The position numbers were made by a program, and so were the translations under genes. From assembly GCA_035578905.1 (NCBI GenBank), contig JAQJVL010000705.1, forward strand, positions 360,501 to 424,500: DNA of 64,000 bases, read 5' to 3'. This document shows positions 1 through 9,990 of this stretch, one piece after another. Within the stretch, counting starts at the first letter, position 1, and every line of letters starts with the position of its first letter. The DNA comes from Stictocephala bisonia. Taxonomy: Eukaryota > Arthropoda > Insecta > Hemiptera > Membracidae. The notes below the pieces were generated by a model, which saw nothing but the letters and a program-made list of their open reading frames with translations, was not told where the DNA came from and searched no databases.

Positions 1-275
1 CCACCGTCGGCTACCTTCGTACGCGTCGTCTGCTGGTCTGGCGCGGGGACTTGCTACTACGTGGCAATATATACTATAACAAATGCAGTATTTCATATAT
101 ACACTATAACAAATGTAATATTTCATATACTCTATGTGGCTGACTCGACCGCTCTTAGCCTACGATGCACGCGTCGGCTGCTGGTCTGACGCGCACGCGC
201 GGGGACTACCAACAGCTGTACTCTGTGGACTATTTCATATATACACTATAACAAATGTAATATTTCATATACTCA
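1..275. repeat. two imperfect direct copies of a ~150-bp GC/AT mosaic repeat
   Basis: A GC-rich block (cgcgtcg-ctgctggtctg) followed by an AT-rich block (actataacaaatg-atatttcatata) occurs at about 11-134 and again at about 159-273. The AT-rich part recurs three times. No coding capacity is supported; the short ORF across this stretch has no recognisable domain. Confidence 0.6.
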
Positions 276-284
276 GACTCGGTA

Positions 285-435
285 CCCCGTGGGAATTTTC
301 CCTCCCAAAATTTCCCTCAAATTCCCAATTTCCCTCAAATTCCCTTTTTGTACTATATAAAATACACTATTAGCCTTGTTATACTATATAAAATGCATTA
401 TTTTCTATTATACTCTATAGTAAATCTATACTCTA
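285..435 (+). repeat. left copy of a ~150-bp inverted repeat framing the 0.3-3.4 kb element
   Basis: Read in reverse complement, this stretch matches 3236-3410 closely: gggaattttccctc, the doubled tactatataaaat motif, atgcattattttct and tatactctatagtaaatctata all occur in the same order. The two copies point inward and frame the DUF8207-like and fibre-like ORFs. They could be termini of the element remnant or two inserted MITEs; no target-site duplication was confirmed. Confidence 0.7.
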
Positions 436-519
436 TGGGACCTTGACCTTGACCCAAGTTTCCACACCACCCAAGAGGTATAGGGTCATTGCACTCTGTG
501 CAAAGGCGCGTTTTTTATT

Positions 520-850
520 ATAGTGGGTGTCCCCAGTAGGCATAATCCCACTTACTTTAATGTAACTTGCCCCAACCATCGCAAGCTACGGTGATAGCCA
601 CTCCATAACAAAATTGCTACCTCCCAGTATAATTTTTTTTTTGGATCCCCTGTAAGTCTAGCCGTCACTTTACTTGGAGAAGCCTTTCAATGTGACGCAC
701 AAACTTACAAAGGGCTTTTATTTTATTTTTTTCTTGTTACTAAAAATATCCCTTACTCACACCCTGGACTTACAGAGTTTAAGCCAGCCATAGAGTGTTA
801 CACACATCCAGATACACGTACCGAACGAGGACCCGGACTGCTAAAAACCT
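520..850 (+). repeat. dispersed non-coding repeat, copy A
   Basis: The order of conserved blocks (tacggtgatagcca, aaaat-gctac/atctccca, tcactttactt-gagaagc-tttcaatgtg, caaacttacaaagg, then cacgtacc-acgagg-cc) is shared with 9120-9565. No domain or RNA type was recognised. Confidence 0.65.
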
Positions 851-882
851 TATTAGGAGTCGTTAAATTTTAAAACTTAAGT

Positions 883-1821
883 CTATAAATGCTTCTTTCT
901 ACAATTGGAAGTTATTATAGTCTTTAATAATTCGCGTCCTTTAAGTTCTTCTAATATTATAATAATCTCACTGTCATGGTCAGTGTTTCCCGCCTTTTTT
1001 GAGGCAATCAACAAACGTAACCTGTCTACTAATTGATTAGGATCGTCCCAGCTCGAGTAATTAACCTGGGAAAATTTTAAAACATCCTTGTATACTTGTC
1101 TCCTTACTTCATCCATTTCATTTCCATCGTCTGAACTACTATCAAAGTAATCTTGCTCATTTGAACTATACGTCTCCCCACCCTCATCTGTATCATGTGA
1201 ATTGTTTTCAATCTCATCCACTTGATACCTACCTAATTTTACAGGTAACCTATCTGGAGTATTTGAACGTTTCCTAGGACGAAAAGTACTGTCTATTGGA
1301 TTATTTACATACATTGCACTACTTTCCTCACTTATTGGTGTTAAACCATTAATTAAAGGTTTAATAATGTTTTTATATTTAAGACCCCTGCTTCCTTTCA
1401 CCATTCCATTATTAGGATTTATATAGGATTTTGTTTGCAGCAATATTTTCCTGTACGAATCCAAATCTCCATCTCTATAGTCTTTAATTGATGTTTTTAT
1501 GGGTTTCCTCATAAAAACTAACTCGAATAGATCAGATGACCCAGGATATACCTTACCGTCAATCAAGATGTTATTTCCTTCAAATTTAACTGACTGTGTA
1601 CCCATTTTAAATTGTTCGCTTCCTTTATCAAAAGTGATCCCATAAGTATGGTCAGCTGCATTATTCAAGTTTTTTATACTAAACTGTAACCATGACATTA
1701 GATCACTCCCAACTTCACTATGTGCATCGTTACCTTGAATTGAGGACATTTTTAAAGCTTGAGCTTTCTCAGTTTCAGTGGAAGCCAAAGCTGATACAAG
1801 ATCTTGTTCATTCGAATTCAT
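883..1821 (-). CDS. DUF8207-like protein of an arthropod Polinton-type element
   Basis: An uninterrupted 312-residue ORF. The C-terminal third contains SWDDPNQLVDRLRLLIAS followed by KKAGNTDHDSEI and an acidic-to-leucine-rich helix; this WDDP-x-LVDRL / AGNT-x-H-x-EI signature is what I know from the DUF8207 family, encoded beside family B polymerases in arthropod Polinton-like elements. The middle has a conserved K-x-YPGSSDLFELVF-type segment and a basic stretch (RPRKRSN), then an acidic serine-rich linker (about residues 205-240). The N-terminus is a short helix. Biochemical function is unknown to me; a structural or packaging role is only inference from context. It lies next to a fibre-like ORF (2143-2580) on the same strand. 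The start is the first Met; an AT-rich leader lies upstream. Loss of a C-terminal extension cannot be excluded. Confidence 0.7.
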   Translation of the reverse strand: MNSNEQDLVSALASTETEKAQALKMSSIQGNDAHSEVGSDLMSWLQFSIKNLNNAADHTYGITFDKGSEQFKMGTQSVKFEGNNILIDGKVYPGSSDLFELVFMRKPIKTSIKDYRDGDLDSYRKILLQTKSYINPNNGMVKGSRGLKYKNIIKPLINGLTPISEESSAMYVNNPIDSTFRPRKRSNTPDRLPVKLGRYQVDEIENNSHDTDEGGETYSSNEQDYFDSSSDDGNEMDEVRRQVYKDVLKFSQVNYSSWDDPNQLVDRLRLLIASKKAGNTDHDSEIIIILEELKGRELLKTIITSNCRKKHL

Positions 1822-1887
1822 GTTTAATAATAATAAAGAATTTAGAAAACAACTCTATTTATAGCCTGGGTTGGGCTAACTCGGGTT

Positions 1888-2040
1888 AAATCAACGTGGG
1901 TTAATAAAACCCGGGATAAATCAACGTGGGTTAATAAAACCCGGGTTAACACAACGTGGGTTATTAAAGCCTGGGTTAAATCAACGTGGGTTAATAAAAC
2001 CCGGGTTAACACAACGTGGGTTAATAACACCCGGGTTTAC
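1888..2040. repeat. 30-bp minisatellite with a 60-bp higher-order period
   Basis: Units of about 30 bp begin GGGTTAA and contain AACGTGGGTTA and AATAAAACCC. Alternate units carry AAATC or AACAC after GGGTT, so the true period is 60 bp. The array lies directly upstream of the DUF8207-like ORF. A related inverted stretch is at 2790-2885. CCCGGG and GGGTTA motifs give local self-complementarity. Confidence 0.85.
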
Positions 2041-2142
2041 AGGTCTGGTGAGAAATGTTCTTCTGGCCAGAGCGTGTAGCTCTTTGGCGATGATTTCTCT
2101 CACATTCATAACTGGATTGAATTGTGTCCAATTCATAACTGA

Positions 2143-2580
2143 TTAAGATTTTTGTAAACCAAAATATTTATTGGTTTTTAAGGGATTCCGCACATCTTCC
2201 CCGTCATAAATAGGGTCTTGAACATTGCTCAATTTTTTATTATCAATCGTCCAATGGCCACTATACTGTCTTGGAGTGTTTAATAATACATATTCCATAT
2301 TAACAGCATCTGTAGGTAAAACGGGTTTACCAAGGTTTCTAAGCAATTTCCCTTCTATATCAATGTCCCCATCAGGATAAGTCCTTTTTAAGGAAGACCT
2401 ATTAACAAAACCCATAGCTGCAGCATCCGAATTTAAGACTGGATCACGCAACTCTCTTATAAATTTGTTATTAGCTGAAAATTGCATGTCAGAAGTCCTT
2501 TTTAAAGCGTAATTCCGTACAAATTGCATATTTACCGCATCATTCTGTAGAAGGGGTGTGGAAACATTTCTAATAGTTCT
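2143..2580 (-). CDS. fibre-like repeat protein, N-terminally truncated (Polinton-like element)
   Basis: The reading frame from about 2580 to 2143 encodes four copies of a ~25-35-residue repeat of the form (L/I)RNLGKPVLPTDAVNMEYV: variants are NVSTPLLQNDAVNMQFV, ELRDPVLNSDAAAMGFV, NLGKPVLPTDAVNMEYV and a decayed NVQDPIYDGEDV. This N-x-G-x-P-x-x-x-x-DAV-x-x-x-YV layout resembles repeats in phage tail-fibre and viral fibre-like proteins and is typical of a gene found with DUF8207 in arthropod Polinton-like elements. A stop or frame break lies upstream of 2580, so the N-terminus is missing; the ORF's first Met (2529) is internal to the repeat region. Function as a capsid spike is inference. Confidence 0.6.
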   Translation of the reverse strand, partial: RTIRNVSTPLLQNDAVNMQFVRNYALKRTSDMQFSANNKFIRELRDPVLNSDAAAMGFVNRSSLKRTYPDGDIDIEGKLLRNLGKPVLPTDAVNMEYVLLNTPRQYSGHWTIDNKKLSNVQDPIYDGEDVRNPLKTNKYFGLQKS

Positions 2581-2789
2581 GTTTTAGCATCATAATGATC
2601 GTTTACATCTGATAATGATAGACAATTCTTTTCGGTGAGGGAATTTTCCCACGGGGTACTAGGTGTGAGTTGGCGCGGGAGGGAAATGACGCCATCTTGG
2701 ATCCGGCTGGGGCCGCCACAATGGTTGAAGGAAAAGTACTTGTAGGAGTTCTTTTGTTAGTTGCTTAGTATGATTGATCCATGTTTTTA

Positions 2790-2885
2790 ACCCAGGTTTT
2801 ATTAACCCACGTTGATTTAACCCGGGCTTTAATAACCCACGTTGTGTTAACCTGGGTTAGCCCAACCCAGACTGTAAATAGAGTG
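2790..2885. repeat. inverted copy of the 1.85-2.04 kb minisatellite and its edge
   Basis: In reverse complement this carries the same edge as 1850-1890 (ctctattta-ag-ctgggttgggctaac) followed by three 30-bp units. Together with 1888-2040 it brackets the fibre-like ORF. Confidence 0.75.
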
Positions 2886-3330
2886 CATTTTGGCTAAGAG
2901 TACATTTTATATAGTATAACGAGAGAATTTGAGGGAAATTTGGGAGGGGAGGGTGGTAGCACTGTGTCCGGCCGCCTTCTTGGATCCAAGGCCGCCGTCT
3001 TGGACAAAAAAAAGTTCATTTTATATAGTATAGCTAAGAGTGTATTTTATATAGTATAACATGGTAAAAGTTAGGTTAAGAGTGTATTTTATATAGTATG
3101 ACGTGGTAAATGTTAGGTTAAGAGTGTATTTTATATAGTTTAACAAGGGAATTTGGAGGGAAATGTGAGGTTAGAAAATTTGGCGGGAAACATGGGCGCC
3201 GCCATCTTGGATGACGTCACAAAAAATTGACCAACCAGAGTATAGATTTACTATAGAGTATAAGAGAAAATAATGCATTTTATATAGTATAACAAGGCTA
3301 AAAGTGTATTTTATATAGTATAAGAAGGGA
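2880..3330. repeat. tandem/dispersed tattttatatagtataac motif, ~42-bp period in part
   Basis: The motif gtgtattttatatagtat occurs about seven times. Between about 3036 and 3145 it is tandem with a 42-bp period (agagtgtattttatatagt, then a-catggtaaaagttaggtta). The interleaved gggaatttgagggaaat blocks match those at 290-350 in inverse orientation. Confidence 0.75.
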
Positions 3331-3410
3331 ATTTGAGGGAAATTTTGTGAGGGAAAATTCCCAACAGGTTGGCAGGAATGGGGGCCGCCATCTTGGATCC
3401 AGGACCGCCA
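3236..3410 (-). repeat. right copy of the inverted repeat framing the 0.3-3.4 kb element
   Basis: Reverse complement of 285-435, with the same block order. It is followed by gccgccatcttggatcc repeats that also occur near 2690 and 2980, so the border is itself repetitive. Confidence 0.7.
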
Positions 3411-3554
3411 TCTTGGATCCGGTCACGTGACCTTCCCCCACCCCCGACTCATTATTTGACGAAAACTCATCATGGGACGGCGTAGAATGCCCGTTTCCCC
3501 TCTACTGTTAATATAAAAAGTTAATCTATGTTACAATAATTAACTTATGTAAAG

Positions 3555-3840
3555 CTATTCAAGTTGTAGAGTGGTTGGGTATGATTGTCAAGAACTACAT
3601 AATTATTAAGTTTGTGAGGTTGTTGAGAGGTTAGGCAGGTTTCAAAATAGCGACGTAATTAGAGAAAATTTGTCAGGTTGTATAGTGCTTGCCAAGAGCT
3701 ATACTTAAGGAAGTTTATCAAGTTGTTGAGAAATGGGTTGGATTGCCAAGACCTCTATATACATAAATATTGTTAGGTTGTTGAGTGGTTGGGTTGGATT
3801 TCTAAGAACTACATACTTAAGGAAACTTTGTCAGGTTTTA
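3555..3840. repeat. degenerate ~55-60-bp tandem repeat next to the main satellite
   Basis: About five decayed units share ttgttgag-ggttgggttggatt, then aagaactacatacttaagg and -aatttgtcagg. Copies begin near 3558, 3618, 3678, 3723 and 3778. The unit is not obviously the 68-bp satellite monomer. Confidence 0.65.
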
Positions 3841-5276
3841 GAACTCTGTTGGAAGAAGTAAATATTAGAGTTGTTTCTTTTTTGTGTTATGTGTTGCATC
3901 TCACAAACAAGATCTTACTATTTCTTTTGTTGTTGTTATAAAAATGTTTCTTTTTCTCATTAGTCCTATAATGTAATAGGCATTAGCTGTTTTGTAGCTC
4001 TTAAATATAAGAAAATAAATACACTCTTACCAGGTTTATCTGGTAATCACTTGAGAGAATTGTACAGCTAGGCTGGAAGACATCTCATACAGTCCTATCG
4101 GGTTTATCTGGTAATAACTTAAGGGCCCATACAGCTAGGCTGGAAAACACCTCATACACTCCTATCGGGTTTATCTGGGATCACTTGAGAGGCTCTAAGA
4201 GCTAGACTGAACGACACCTTTTCCACTCCAATCGGGTTTGTCTGGTAATCACTAGAGAGTTTGTACAGTTTAGCTGGAATACAGCTCATACACTTCTACC
4301 GGGTTCATCTGTTAATTACTTGAGTGGAACGTGCAGCTAAGGTGGAAGGAACCTTATACACTCCCAAAGGTTTTATCTGGTAATCACTTTAGAGAATCTT
4401 ACAGCTAAGCTGAAAGACAACTCATGAACTTTTATCGGGTTTATCTGGTAACCAGTTGAGTGGCTCGTGCAGGGAGCCTGGAAGACACCTTATATACTAC
4501 TATCTGATTTATCTGGTAATCACTTGAGGGGGTCATACAGCTAGGCTGAAGGACACCTCATACACTTTTATCGGGTTCATCTGAAAACCACTTGAGTGGC
4601 TCGTATAGCTAGGCTGGAAGACACCTTATACACTCTTATCGAATTTATCTGGTAATCAATTGAGGGACTGTTACAGCTAAGTTGGAAAACACCTCATACA
4701 TTCCTATTAGGTTTATCTGGTATTCACTTAAGGGGCTCATACAGCTAGGCTGAAAGACACCTTTTACACTCCTATCAGGATTAACTAGTAATCACTAGAG
4801 CAGCTCGTACAGTTAGGCTGGAATAAACTTCTTACAATCCAATCGGGTTAATGTGGTGATCACTTGAGTGGCTCGTACAGCTAGGCTGGAAGACAACGCA
4901 TACACTTCTATCAGGTTTGTCTAGTAGTCACTTGAGTGGAAACCACCTTATACACTCCCATCGGGTAAGATGGTAATCACTTGAGAGCACCGTACAGCTA
5001 GGCTTTAAGAAACCTCATACACTGCTGTCGGGTTTATTTAGTAATAACTTGAGGGGCTCGTACAGCTAGGCTGGAAGCCACCTCATTCACTACTATCGGG
5101 TTTAACTGGGTAATTACTTGAGAGGCTCGTAGAGCTAAACTGGAAGACATCTTTTACACTCCCATCGGGTTTGCCTGGTAATCACTTGAGAGGTTTGTAC
5201 AGCAGGCTGGAATACACCTTATACACTTCTATCAGGTTTTTCTGGTAATCACTTGAGGGGCTCGTACAGATAGGCT

Positions 5277-5820
5277 TGACGACACCTCATACACTCCTAT
5301 CGGGTTTATCTGGTAATCATTTGAGTGGCTCGTACAGCTAGGCTGTAAAACACCTCAAACACTCCTATCAGGCTTATCTGGTTGTCACTTGAGGGCCTAC
5401 TACAGCTAAGCCGGAAGACACCTCATACACTCCTATCGGGGTTACCTGATATTTACTTGAGTGACTCGTACAGCTAGGTTGGATGACACCTTATACACTC
5501 CTGTCAGGTTTATCTGGTAATCACTTTAGGGGCTCGTACAAATAGGCTTGACGACACCTCATACACTCCTATCGGGTTTATCTGGTAATCATTTGAGTGG
5601 CTCGTACAGCTAGGCTGTAAAACACCTCAAACACTCCTATCAGGCTTATCTGGTTGTCACTTGAGGGCCTAGTACAGCTAAGCCGGAAGACACCTCATAC
5701 ACTCCTATCGGGGTTACCTGATATTTACTTGAGTGACTCGTACAGCTAGGTTGGACGACACCTTATACACTCCTGTCGGGTTTATCTGGTAATCACTTTA
5801 GGGGCTCGTACAGATAGGCT
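5277..5820 (+). repeat. higher-order repeat: two tandem 272-bp tetramers of the satellite
   Basis: The diagnostic junction tgacgacacctcatac appears at 5277, 5549 and 5821, exactly 272 bp (4 x 68) apart. The four monomers inside each unit differ from one another, but corresponding monomers in the two units are nearly identical. Confidence 0.9.
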
Positions 5821-6034
5821 TGACGACACCTCATACACTCCTATCGGGTTTATCTGGTAATCACTTGAGGGGCTCGTACAGCTAGGCAAAAGACAACTTA
5901 TACACACTTATCGAGTTTGTCTGGTAATAACTTGAGTGGCTCGTACAGATAGGCTGGACGACCAATCATCCATTCCTATCGGGATTATTTGGTGATTACT
6001 TGAGACATTCGTACAGCAAGACTGGAAGGCTCTT

Positions 6035-6985
6035 CACAAACTCCAATCTGGATTATTTGGTGATTACTTGAGACATTCGTACAGCAAGACTGGAAGGCTC
6101 TTCACAAACTCCAATCTGGATTATTTGGTGATTACTTGAGACATTCGTACAGCAAGACTGGAAGGCTCTTCACAAACTCCAATCTGGATTATTTGGTGAT
6201 TACTTGAGACATTCGTACAGCAAGACTGGAAGGCTCTTCACAAACTCCAATCTGGATTATTTGGTGATTACTTGAGACATTCGTACAGCAAGACTGGAAG
6301 GCTCTTCACAAACTCCAATCTGGATTATTGGTGAATTCTTCACAAACTCCAATCTGGATTATTTGTTGATTACTTGAGACATTCGTACAGCAAGACTGGA
6401 AGGCTCTTCACAAACTCCAATCTGGATTATTTGGTGATTACTTGAGTCATTCGTACAGCAAGACTGGAAGGCTCTTCACAAACTCCAATCTGGATTATTT
6501 GGTGATTACATGAGACATTCGTACAGCAAGACTGGAAGGCTCTTCACAAACTTCAATCTGGATTATTTGGTGATTACTTGAGACATTCGTACAGCAAGAC
6601 TGGAAGGCTCTTCACAAACTCCAATCTGGATTATTTGGTGATTACTTGAGACATTCGTACAGCAAGACTGGAAGGCTCTTCACAAACTCCAATCTGGATT
6701 ATTTGGTGATTACTTGAGACATTCGTACAGCAAGACTGGAAGGCTCTTCACAAACTCCAATCTGGATTATTTGGTGATTACTTGAGACATTCGTACAGCA
6801 AGACTGGAAGGCTCTTCACAAACTCCAATCTGGATTATTTGGTGATTACTTGAGACATTCGTACAGCAAGACTGGAAGGCTCTTCACAAACTCCAATCTG
6901 GATTATTTGGTGATTACTTGAGAAATTCGTACAGCAAGACTGGAAGGCTCTTCACAAACTCCAATCTGGATTATTTGGTGATTAC
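6035..6985 (+). repeat. homogenised satellite sub-array, one deletion variant
   Basis: About 14 near-identical 68-bp monomers (ttggtgattacttgagacat, tcgtacagcaagactggaag, gctcttcacaaactccaatc). One monomer near 6325-6355 has lost about 35 bp. Single-base variants occur near 6450, 6507, 6551 and 6922. This variant is distinct from the surrounding monomers and probably expanded recently. Confidence 0.95.
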
Positions 6986-7401
6986 TTTAGGGAATCATAC
7001 AGCAAGATATGGAGACACATTGTACACTCCATTAGGAATTATTTGGTAATTACTTGAGGGGCTCGTACATCTAGGCTAGAATGCACCCCACAGGAATTCC
7101 TATTAGGATTATGTAGTGAATACATGATGGCCTAGGCTGGAAGATACCTCATATACTTATTTAGTTATTATTCAATGATCACTTGAGTGGCTCGTACAAC
7201 TAGGCTGGAAGACATCTTAGAAACTCCTATCGGGATTATCTTGTGATTACTTGAGGGGCTCGAATAGCTAGCATTGAAGAGACCTCAAATCCCCCTATCG
7301 GGATTATTTGGTGATATTGTAAGGGGCTCGTACAGCTTGGTTGAAGGCCAACTAGTATTTTAATAAAAATTCTGTTGTACATCTAAAAAATACGAGAAAA
7401 T

Positions 7402-7456
7402 GTAAGGTTTTAAAACTACAATAAAGAACATATTTATTGCAGTTTTAAAACCTTAC
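7402..7456. other. perfect 16-bp-arm hairpin
   Basis: GTAAGGTTTTAAAACT at 7402-7417 is the exact reverse complement of 7441-7456. The 23-bp middle also has CAATAAA/TTTATTG that can extend the stem. It lies just past satellite array 1. It is not a bacterial-type terminator; it could be the remnant of a short palindromic transposon. Confidence 0.85.
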
Positions 7457-9110
7457 TTTATCTGGTATTTTATAGATTAGTAACATAATGTCTATTAAAT
7501 TACGCTGATTCTTATTTTCTATGTTTAGTTTGGATGTTTTCCACCACCACCTCTCATATTTCTAGTGAAAAGAGAATGTTATGAAATATTTTTACTATTA
7601 GAGTACATTATAAATTATATAATAATTGTGTGTACACTAAGCCAAAGTTTGACAAAATCTGGGTAGTACTAGAACTTATTTAATGTCTTTATTATTGCCA
7701 AACATTTATAGATAATACACTATTTTGGTAGTATTTATAGAAAATAATTAACTAAAAGGTGATTACAGTTTAAGTACTTTATACGTTTAGCTTTTTATAC
7801 ACATATGACCATCTAAACATAGTACTTAAAGACGATTTGTCAAGTACAGTAATGTTGAGAACAATAAAATATACTGTAGAAGAAACATTTACAAATTTTC
7901 ATGCATATCGCATAACTAGTTTTTAATTACAACTTCTATGCTGTGAGGAAAGTTTTTATTTCCTACCTATAGATGGAAGAATTTAAGAGACTCTGCTTAT
8001 AAGCAATTGTATATAATGTAGTAATATATGTGGTTATGTTATTGTTAGGTTACTGTATCTAAACAGATAAACATAATTTTATTAATATGATTAAATAATG
8101 GAAGAATATGTATGTTTTAATAACACTAATAGCAGCGAACAGTTGCAATGATTGTGGTAACCGAAGTGGTTTCGATAAGAAAAGTGCGCGAAAACTATTG
8201 GATTGAGTAGAGTTCACAGTATATCGGTCGAATGGTGTCAATAATTAGACATTTTATGTAGGGGTCTATCAAGATTTATGTGTTTTTTTGGTAGGTAGGT
8301 TCTCCACGGGTGTGTGTTTGGGTCTCTGAGAGTGGTTTATATACATTTTATGAGCGAGGAGTATATGCTAGTATTATAGCCAAAAGGAACCAAACTTTCT
8401 TATTGTTAATACCAAAGTTTCTACAATAGAATAGACACATTTCAACTAACTATTTGTTTATTTTTTTAATAAATGGATGCAAATAATCATTAGCACCAAG
8501 TTTTGTTAAAACCAGACTTAAAATGTGAACATTATTTAGAATTTACTCCTATTGGCTACTTACACTTTGTTAACTGTTTGGAGTAAATGCAAAGCCAACT
8601 AAATTATTATGTAGGTTAAACAGTTAATTTACAAGTGTTAGAATATTTTAAAGGATGTTTTTAAATGTTTTGATCCAACAAATATCACTGTTATGGCACT
8701 GAATTTTAATATTTTAGGTAATTATAACATATTTTGTACACTAATATCCCTATTTATGGAAATTTTAGCTCAATTTTAAGCGGTGTGGAGATTAACTTTC
8801 CTTTTATTTTAGTAGTCCTTCCTTGATCTGAGACATTTTTCAACAATTATATTTTATGTAAAATGGCCCTTCTTCTAAAATTTTTATCCTTAATTTTTTT
8901 CTTACTTTTGGACAGAATTTAATCTTCTTGAAGAACATTTTACCATATCATACTAAGATAACTTCGATTCTGTACCATACTATACCTTTTCCATAATCTT
9001 TCTCGCAGACTTTTTAATGTGTTTGTTTTTGATTAAGATTTAACCAGTTTTTTTCCACGGTGAGTATTTAATTCCTCACTACCCTCAAGTAAGCTGAAGG
9101 CAAAACTGAA
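7457..9110. other. AT-rich non-coding stretch, no gene seen
   Basis: Apart from the dispersed repeat at 8095-8245 I see no domain, RNA gene or element terminus. The 60-residue ORF at 8059-8241 lies in the dispersed repeat and has no recognisable feature. Confidence 0.6.
8095..8245. repeat. dispersed repeat, copy A (pairs with 26765-26910)
   Basis: The block gaagtggtttcgataagaaa followed by agtgcgcga and aactattgga is shared nearly base for base with 26823-26865, and the flanks agree more weakly. Family unknown. Confidence 0.7.
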
Positions 9111-9119
9111 GGGCATTGC

Positions 9120-9565
9120 CCAATTCTCATGGGACGCGCCCGATGGAGGACTGGTATCCCCCACGGGTTTTTTAGTGTAACGAGCATCATCCGAAACGCT
9201 CATTACGGTGATAGCCATCGAACAAAATGCTATCTCCCAAAGTTATTTACATTTTTTTTAATGCTTGTACTTTTTTGATCCCTCTGAAAGTAAAGGCATC
9301 ACTTTACTTAGAGAAGCATTTCAATGTGTCGTGCAAACTTACAAAGGGGTTTTTACTATGCATACTTTTATTTTTTTTTTGTCCTGCTATTTTACAGTAG
9401 GTATTTTTTGTTTATTGTTTTGTTGTGTTTTTCTTTTTTTTAACAGATAGGTATCTCTCCCTTACACCCTTGACCTACGGATACTATCCAGGCATAGGGT
9501 GTACCATTCAATCATACACGTACCATACGAGGGCCCGAACTGCGACTCAAGGTCTTACAGGGCTT
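9120..9565 (+). repeat. dispersed non-coding repeat, copy B
   Basis: Shares ordered blocks with 520-850 (tacggtgatagcca; actttactta-gagaagc; caaacttacaaagg; acacgtacca-acgag). Two short ORFs here (9265-9730) are artefacts of a T-rich stretch. The end around 9545-9610 is GC-richer than the surroundings. Confidence 0.6.
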
Positions 9566-9828
9566 AGCCCAGTCCCAAGCTGCAGGGCCGCTTCAGGATT
9601 TACGCGTTTTACGACTGACTTGGAGAACAATCGGGCGATTGTTTATTACATTTGGGTCACCCTCATCTCGACAGTACGTCATTCTACACACATTCGCAAA
9701 AAGCTTGAGATAATAGTTTTTAAATTTTAGTAATGAAATCTTACAAATGTGACCATATTATTACAGAATTTACTTTGCAAATTGTTTTAAAAGATTGACA
9801 GTAAAAGATTTACTCAAAAAACTAAACA

Positions 9829-9990
9829 TTACTTACCTGTCGTAGGAGTTACCATAATCAAGAAGGAGGTTAACCCATAACGAGGTTTATATATTGCATT
9901 ACGGTCGGGCTGAGCCCTGCGTGTGCCGTAAATATTGTTTCTGTGGGAATGCTAGCAACCATGGGTTATATCAAGAGTATAATCCCATTC
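9829..9990 (+). ncRNA. U1 snRNA-derived sequence, probable pseudogene
   Basis: U1 snRNA pairs with 5' splice sites through its ACUUACCUG end. ACTTACCTG is intact at 9831-9839. It is followed in the correct order and spacing by the stem-loop I segment (ACCAT-ATCA-GAAGG), GGTT--CCCA-and-CGAGG, the stem-loop II segment with ATTGCA, and GCTGA-CCCTGCG, all landmarks of metazoan U1. The 3' half (from about 9915) is diverged and I see no AUUUGUGG-like Sm site or clear stem-loop IV. The length to about 9990 fits the usual ~164 nt. No proximal promoter element could be verified. The matching 5' half makes chance very unlikely; the missing Sm site suggests a pseudogene or a U1-headed retrocopy. A divergent functional variant is possible but less likely. 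Confidence 0.75.

Larger units (their letters stand above)
4021..7345 (+). repeat. 68-bp satellite array 1
   Basis: Roughly 48 monomers of 68 bp, consensus parts being cactcctatcgggtttatc, tggtaatcacttgag, ggctcgtacagctaggctgg and aagacacctcata. Divergence is high from 4021 to about 5270, then there is a 272-bp higher-order block, a homogenised block and a degenerate tail from about 6985 to 7345. Monomers of the same family form arrays 2 and 3 (14385-16190, 29500-31262), all in the same orientation. No coding capacity. Confidence 0.95.

Noticed and set aside
883..1821. Host nuclear gene
   Set aside because: The WDDP-LVDRL/AGNT signature and adjacent fibre-like repeat gene point to a Polinton-type element; no introns or host domains are seen.
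4021..7345. Regularly spaced direct repeats resembling a CRISPR array
   Set aside because: The whole 68-bp unit is repeated with no unique spacers, there are no cas genes, and the context is a eukaryotic satellite.
9265..9730. Two membrane-like ORFs
   Set aside because: Hydrophobicity comes from T-tracts in a non-coding dispersed repeat whose other copy (520-850) does not keep the frame.
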